NCBI RefSeq assembly: GCF_036206005.1
Contig: NZ_CP108143.1
Location: 6,229,501-6,293,500 of the forward strand
DNA: 64,000 bases
From: Streptomyces sp. NBC_00178
GTDB lineage: Bacteria; Actinomycetota; Actinomycetes; Streptomycetales; Streptomycetaceae
Direction of reading: 5' to 3'
Shown: positions 60,035 to 64,000 of the stretch, one piece after another
Position numbering within the stretch: position 1 is the first letter of the stretch
Layout of the letters: every line of letters begins with the position of its first letter
Notes under the pieces: model-generated
Told to the model about the DNA's origin: nothing
Seen by the model: the letters and a program-made list of their open reading frames with translations, nothing else
Databases searched by the model: none
Program-made: the position numbers and the translations under genes

Positions 60035-60178
60035 GCGCACCGCCCCCGCCCGGCAGGCCACGACGTGGCAGGCCCGCGCGTGGCCCCCGCCGGCCTTCGG
60101 CCCGAACGCATCTCCCCCCACCCGCCCGGCTGTTCGCAGCACCACGCACGCGTCAGCACCTTGCAGAAGGAGCAACCG

Positions 60179-61750
60179 ATGCCACCGTCCCCCAGCACCG
60201 CACGCCCCGGACCCGTCGACTACGTGATCGTCGGAGGAGGCACCGCAGGATCGGTCATCGCCTCCCGGCTGACCGAGGACCCCGGCGTCACCGTCACCGT
60301 GATCGAGGGCGGGCCGACGGACATCGACCGCGAGGACGTCCTCACGCTCCGCCGCTGGCTCGGCCTGCTCGGCGGGGACCTCGACTACGACTACCCCACC
60401 ACCGAGCAGCCACGCGGCAACTCCCACATCCGGCACAGCAGGGCCCGGGTCCTGGGAGGCTGCTCCTCGCACAACACGCTGATCAGCTTCAAGCCGCTGC
60501 CCGGCGACTGGGACGAGTGGGCCGAGTCCGGCGCCGAGGGCTGGGACGCGGCGTCCATGGACCCCTACTTCGACCGGCTGCGCAACAACATCGTGCCCGT
60601 GGACGAGAAGGACCGGAACGCCATCGCCCGCGACTTCGTCGACGCGGCCCAGGCGGCGGCCGGCGTCCCGCGGGTGGAGGGCTTCAACCGGCAGCCGTTC
60701 CACGAGGGTGCGGGCTTCTTCGACCTGGCGTACCACCCGGAGAACAACAAGCGCTCCTCCGCGTCCGTCGCCTACCTCCACCCGCACATCGAGGCCGGCG
60801 ACCGCCCCAACCTCTCGATCCTGCTGGAGACCTGGGCGTACCGCCTGGAGTTCGACGGCAACCGCGCCACCGGGGTGCACATACGCACCAAGGACGGCGA
60901 GGAGCACCTGCTGCGCGCCACGCGCGAGGTCATCGTCTGCGCGGGGGCGGTCGACACGCCCCGGCTGCTCATGCACTCCGGTGTCGGTCCGGCGAAGGAC
61001 CTGGCCGGGCTCGGGATCCCCGTCGTCCACGACGCGCCGGGCGTCGGCGAGAACCTGCTCGACCACCCCGAGTCGGTCATCGTGTGGGAGACGGACGGCC
61101 CCATTCCGGAGAACTCCGCGATGGACTCCGACGCGGGCCTCTTCGTGCGGCGCGACCCCGCGTCCCGGGGCCCCGACCTGATGTTCCACTTCTACCAGAT
61201 CCCCTTCACCGACAACCCGGAGCGCCTCGGCTACGAGAGGCCCGAGCACGGTGTGTCGATGACCCCGAACATCCCCAAGCCGCGCAGCCGCGGCCGCCTC
61301 TACCTCACCAGCGCCGACCCCGAGGTGAAGCCCGCCCTGGACTTCCGCTACTTCACCGACGAGGACGACCACGACGGCCGCACCCTCGTCGACGGGATCA
61401 AGCTCGCCCGCGAGATAGCGAAGACCGAGCCGCTCGCCCACTGGCTGAAGCGCGAGGTGTGCCCGGGGCCCGAGGTGACGTCCGACGAGGACATCAGCGA
61501 GTACGCCCGCAAGGTCGCGCACACCGTCTACCACCCGGCGGGCACCTGCCGCATGGGGGCCGTGGGCGACCCGGCCGCCGTCGTCGACCCGCAGCTGCGG
61601 ATCCAGGGGCTGGAGGGCATCCGGATCGCCGACGCGTCCGTCTTCCCGACCATGCCCGCCGTGAACCCCATGATCGGCGTGCTGATGGTGGGCGAGAAGT
61701 GCGCCGAACTGCTCCGTGCGACCCCGACCACCGGAGGCGATGTCCGATGA
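60179..61750 (+). CDS. betA: GMC-family choline dehydrogenase
   Basis: A 523-residue FAD enzyme. The N-terminal FAD loop is YVIVGGGTAGSVIASRLTED, then VIEGG. GMC signature 1 is in RARVLGGCSSHNTLI; signature 2 in VIVCAGAVDTPRLLMHSGVG. The catalytic His is in YHPAGTCRMG and the Asn in AVNPMIGV. AAGGAG lies 6 bases before ATG 60179; 144 bases separate it from betB. It overlaps the ABC ATPase start. By context it oxidises choline to betaine aldehyde, supplying betB. Some GMC relatives oxidise other alcohols, so the substrate is inferred. Confidence 0.87.
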   Translation: MPPSPSTARPGPVDYVIVGGGTAGSVIASRLTEDPGVTVTVIEGGPTDIDREDVLTLRRWLGLLGGDLDYDYPTTEQPRGNSHIRHSRARVLGGCSSHNTLISFKPLPGDWDEWAESGAEGWDAASMDPYFDRLRNNIVPVDEKDRNAIARDFVDAAQAAAGVPRVEGFNRQPFHEGAGFFDLAYHPENNKRSSASVAYLHPHIEAGDRPNLSILLETWAYRLEFDGNRATGVHIRTKDGEEHLLRATREVIVCAGAVDTPRLLMHSGVGPAKDLAGLGIPVVHDAPGVGENLLDHPESVIVWETDGPIPENSAMDSDAGLFVRRDPASRGPDLMFHFYQIPFTDNPERLGYERPEHGVSMTPNIPKPRSRGRLYLTSADPEVKPALDFRYFTDEDDHDGRTLVDGIKLAREIAKTEPLAHWLKREVCPGPEVTSDEDISEYARKVAHTVYHPAGTCRMGAVGDPAAVVDPQLRIQGLEGIRIADASVFPTMPAVNPMIGVLMVGEKCAELLRATPTTGGDVR

Positions 61751-62823
61751 CCGAAGCCAGTACCCCTGCGTCCACCGGAGCCGGCACCCCGGTGTTCGGC
61801 GTCAAGAACCTCTGGAAGGTCTTCGGCCCCAAGGCCGACCGCATCCCCGGCAGCGAGTACGCCGCCCTGCCGCCCGCCGAACTGCGCGAGCGCACCGGCT
61901 GCACCGCCGCCGTGCGCGACGTCTCCTTCGACGTGCAGAAGGGCGAGGTCTTCGTCGTCATGGGCCTGTCGGGCTCCGGCAAGTCCACGCTCGTGCGCTG
62001 TCTCACCCGTCTCGTCGAGCCCACCAGCGGCACCCTCGCCATCGACGGTGAGGACGTCCTCGCCATGGACACCACCCGGCTGCGCGAACTGCGCCGCCAC
62101 CGCGCCGCGATGGTGTTCCAGCACTTCGGTCTGCTGCCGCACCGCACCGTCCTCGACAACGTCGCCTACGGCCTGGAGATCCAGGGTCTCGGCAAGCCGG
62201 AGCGGCGCGCCAAGGCCGCCGAACTGGTGGAGAAGGTCGGTCTCGCCGGGCTGGAGGACCGCCGCCCGGCCCAGTTGTCCGGTGGTCAGCAGCAGCGCGT
62301 CGGGCTCGCCAGGGCCCTCGCCGTCGACCCGTCCGTGCTGCTCTTCGACGAGCCGTTCAGCGCCCTCGACCCTCTGATCCGCCGCGAGATGCAGGACGAG
62401 GTCGTCCGGCTGCACCGCGAGGAGGGCCGCACCATGGTCTTCATCACCCACGACCTCGGCGAGGCGCTCCGGCTGGGCACCCGCATCGCGCTGATGCGGG
62501 ACGGCGGCATCGTCCAGATCGGGACCCCCGAGGAGATCGTCGGCTCGCCCGCCGACGACTACGTACGCGAGTTCGTCCGTGACGTGCCGCGCGAGCAGGT
62601 CCTCACCGTCGCCACCGCCATGCGCCCGCCGGCCGCCGGGGACGCGGACGGCGGTCCGGCCGTACGGCCGGGCGCCACCGTCTCCGAGGCCATCGAGGCC
62701 GTCTCGCGCTCGGGCGGCTCCGTCGCCCGGGTGATGGAGGACGGCAGGCTGCTCGGGGTCGTCGACCACGCCTGCCTGCTCGACGTCGTCGCGGGCACGG
62801 GAGCCCGTGAGGTGACCGTCTGA
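61747..62823 (+). CDS. proV: glycine betaine/proline ABC transporter ATP-binding protein
   Basis: A 358-residue ABC ATPase of the ProV/OpuAA type. It has the N-terminal extension typical of the group (VKNLWKVFGPKAD), Walker A GLSGSGKST, Q-loop MVFQHFGLLPHRTVLDN, signature LSGGQQQRVGLARAL, Walker B VLLFDEPFSALDP and the FITHDLGEALRLG switch. The C-terminal part (about 295-358) has only one CBS-like segment (ATVSEAIEAVSRSGGSVARV), where many relatives have two. ATG 61747 overlaps the betA stop. It drives the permease encoded next. Confidence 0.9.
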   Translation: MTEASTPASTGAGTPVFGVKNLWKVFGPKADRIPGSEYAALPPAELRERTGCTAAVRDVSFDVQKGEVFVVMGLSGSGKSTLVRCLTRLVEPTSGTLAIDGEDVLAMDTTRLRELRRHRAAMVFQHFGLLPHRTVLDNVAYGLEIQGLGKPERRAKAAELVEKVGLAGLEDRRPAQLSGGQQQRVGLARALAVDPSVLLFDEPFSALDPLIRREMQDEVVRLHREEGRTMVFITHDLGEALRLGTRIALMRDGGIVQIGTPEEIVGSPADDYVREFVRDVPREQVLTVATAMRPPAAGDADGGPAVRPGATVSEAIEAVSRSGGSVARVMEDGRLLGVVDHACLLDVVAGTGAREVTV

Positions 62824-64000
62824 TGGCCACCGCACAAGCGACCACACGCACCGCCGCCGGCCCGCCGGGCGGCGGCCCGCTCGCCGCCCTGCGCGGCCGG
62901 CCGGCGCTCGGGAAGATCCTCCTGCTCATGGTGGTCGCCGCCGTCGCGGTCCCCGTCGTGCACGCCCGCTGGGGCGGCGGTGTCTGGCCCGGCGCCCTCA
63001 CCGTCGACCTCACCGGGCCCCTGGGCGAGGTCAACGACTGGATCATCGGCAACCGTGACAGCCACCCGCTGTTCCTCTACTTCTTCGGCCACATCAGCAA
63101 CGCCGTCGTCCTGTCGGTGCGCGGTGTCTACCTGACGCTGCTCGCCCTCGGCTGGGCGGGCGTCACCGCCGTCGCCGCGCTCGTCGCGTGGCGCGTGGCC
63201 GGATGGCGTCTCGCGCTGACCGCCGGGGTGTCCTTCCTCGTCTGCGGAGTGCTCGGCATGTGGGTGCCGGCCATGCAGACCCTGGCCCTGATGATCGTCG
63301 CGGTGCTGGCCTCCGTGGTACTGGGCCTGGTCCTCGGGCTGGCGGGAGGGCTCTCGGACCGTACGTTCCGCGTCCTGCGCCCCGTGCTGGACACCATGCA
63401 GGTGCTGCCCGCCTTCGCCTACCTGCTGCCCGTCGTGCTGGTCTTCGGCATCGGCGTGCCCGGCGCGGTCCTCGCGACCGTCGTCTACGCCGCTCCTCCC
63501 ATGGCCCGGCTCACCGCGCTCGGGCTGCGCGGCGCCGACGCCGGCGTCATGGAGGCCGTGGCCTCGCTCGGCGCGACCGGCCGGCAGCGCCTGCTGACCG
63601 CCCGGCTGCCCCTCGCGCGCAAGGAGCTCCTTCTGGGGCTCAACCAGACCATCATGATGGCGCTCTCCATGGCCGTCATCGCCTCCGTCATCGGTGCCGG
63701 CGGCCTCGGCGACAGGGTCTACCAGGCACTGTCCTCGGTCGACGTCGGCGCCGCGCTCGCCGCGGGCATCCCCATCGTGCTGCTGGCCGTCGTGCTGGAC
63801 CGCACGACGGAGGCGGCCGGCCGGCGGATCGGTGCGGAGCCCACGGGCCCCGCCGCCCTGCGAGGGGCGCGCGGCTGGGGGATCGCCGCCCTGGCGGCCG
63901 CCGTCGTGGCCGTCGCGGGCCGCTTCACCGGGGGCCGGATCTGGCCCGACGGCGGTGTCGTCGCCATCGCCGGGCCCGTCAACACGGCGAAGGACTGGAT
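62823..64000 (+). CDS. proW: glycine betaine ABC permease, duplicated type, cut by the window end
   Basis: ATG 62823 overlaps the stop of the ATPase gene by one base, and the frame stays open to the window end (392 codons). The first part is a ProW/OpuAB permease: several helices, then GLAGGLSDRTFRVLRPVLDTMQVLPAFAYLLP, VYAAPPMARLTALGLRGAD, MEAVASLGATGRQRLLTARLPLARKELLLGLNQ and VIASVIGAGGLGDRVYQALSS. After a full permease domain the sequence restarts: IAGPVNTAKDW at the end repeats the opening LTGPLGEVNDWI (about residue 60). So a second permease copy is probably fused in the same chain. A binding-protein gene likely follows outside the window. Confidence 0.87.
   Translation, partial: MATAQATTRTAAGPPGGGPLAALRGRPALGKILLLMVVAAVAVPVVHARWGGGVWPGALTVDLTGPLGEVNDWIIGNRDSHPLFLYFFGHISNAVVLSVRGVYLTLLALGWAGVTAVAALVAWRVAGWRLALTAGVSFLVCGVLGMWVPAMQTLALMIVAVLASVVLGLVLGLAGGLSDRTFRVLRPVLDTMQVLPAFAYLLPVVLVFGIGVPGAVLATVVYAAPPMARLTALGLRGADAGVMEAVASLGATGRQRLLTARLPLARKELLLGLNQTIMMALSMAVIASVIGAGGLGDRVYQALSSVDVGAALAAGIPIVLLAVVLDRTTEAAGRRIGAEPTGPAALRGARGWGIAALAAAVVAVAGRFTGGRIWPDGGVVAIAGPVNTAKDW

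Noticed and set aside
58238..61534. A 1098-codon open frame on the minus strand across the betB-betA region.
   Set aside because: Composition is that of a shadow frame (Val/Gly/Asp/Arg-rich, no recognisable domain), and it lies opposite two well-supported genes.

Overview
This window looks like chromosomal DNA of a Streptomyces or close relative. It is very GC-rich and uses GTG and TTG starts often. Stop/start overlaps (GTGA, ATGA, TGATG) are frequent. The gene families are typical of the genus: DUF2690 and GtrA proteins, a septum-formation lipoprotein, paired P450s and MocR regulators. The rare leucine codon TTA was found by eye in only two genes. No rRNA, phage, insertion sequence or CRISPR array was seen; the only RNA gene is tRNA-Leu(GAG).

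Layout, left half. Positions 1-5.3 kb hold the end of a Gfo/Idh/MocA-type dehydrogenase, a TIM-barrel sugar isomerase and a 1234-residue secreted mosaic protein (PQQ-type dehydrogenase, PKD, CBM6-like, ThuA, DUF1080). Positions 5.4-13.75 kb are one tightly coupled operon that matches the ebo (edb) cluster known from cyanobacteria, pseudomonads and eustigmatophyte plastids: EboC-like prenyltransferase, EboA, EboB (TatD), EboE and EboF. In place of the dehydroquinate-synthase-like EboD it carries a myo-inositol-3-phosphate-synthase-like gene, plus two extra TIM-barrel proteins, the last with a Tat signal. A perfect 24-bp-arm terminator closes it. Positions 13.8-24.6 kb form an oxalate/CoA locus: OFA-type transporter, acyl-CoA ligase (NDP-forming type), formyl-CoA:oxalate CoA-transferase and a ThDP decarboxylase on the minus strand, with sucC, sucD and an unusual aldehyde dehydrogenase diverging from a shared operator.

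Layout, right half. After a DUF2254 membrane protein and the tRNA comes a ribose operon (26.5-32.4 kb), rbsR-rbsA-rbsCB-rbsK-rbsD, in which permease and binding protein are fused; two identical operators 22 bp apart precede it. Positions 32.4-49.8 kb are mixed single genes and regulator/target pairs: HxlR with an NmrA-like reductase, TetR with a SnoaL-like protein and an NmrA-like reductase, MocR with an MFS exporter. Also here are a secreted peptidase, N-formylglutamate amidohydrolase, a GtrA protein and a membrane glycosyltransferase. Positions 49.9-54 kb are degraded or accessory: a frameshifted yceI, two tandem membrane-anchored HTH regulators, a collapsed NmrA/regulator pair and a small C2H2 zinc-finger protein. 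Positions 54.1-56.7 kb hold a P450 pair resembling CYP157/CYP154; the first lacks the ExxR arginine and has TTA as codon 6. Positions 57.1-64 kb hold a LacI-type regulator followed by a choline/glycine-betaine module: betaine aldehyde dehydrogenase, choline dehydrogenase, ABC ATPase and a duplicated permease cut by the window end.

All identifications come from reading motifs and recalled family features. No database search was run, so family calls are stronger than substrate calls.
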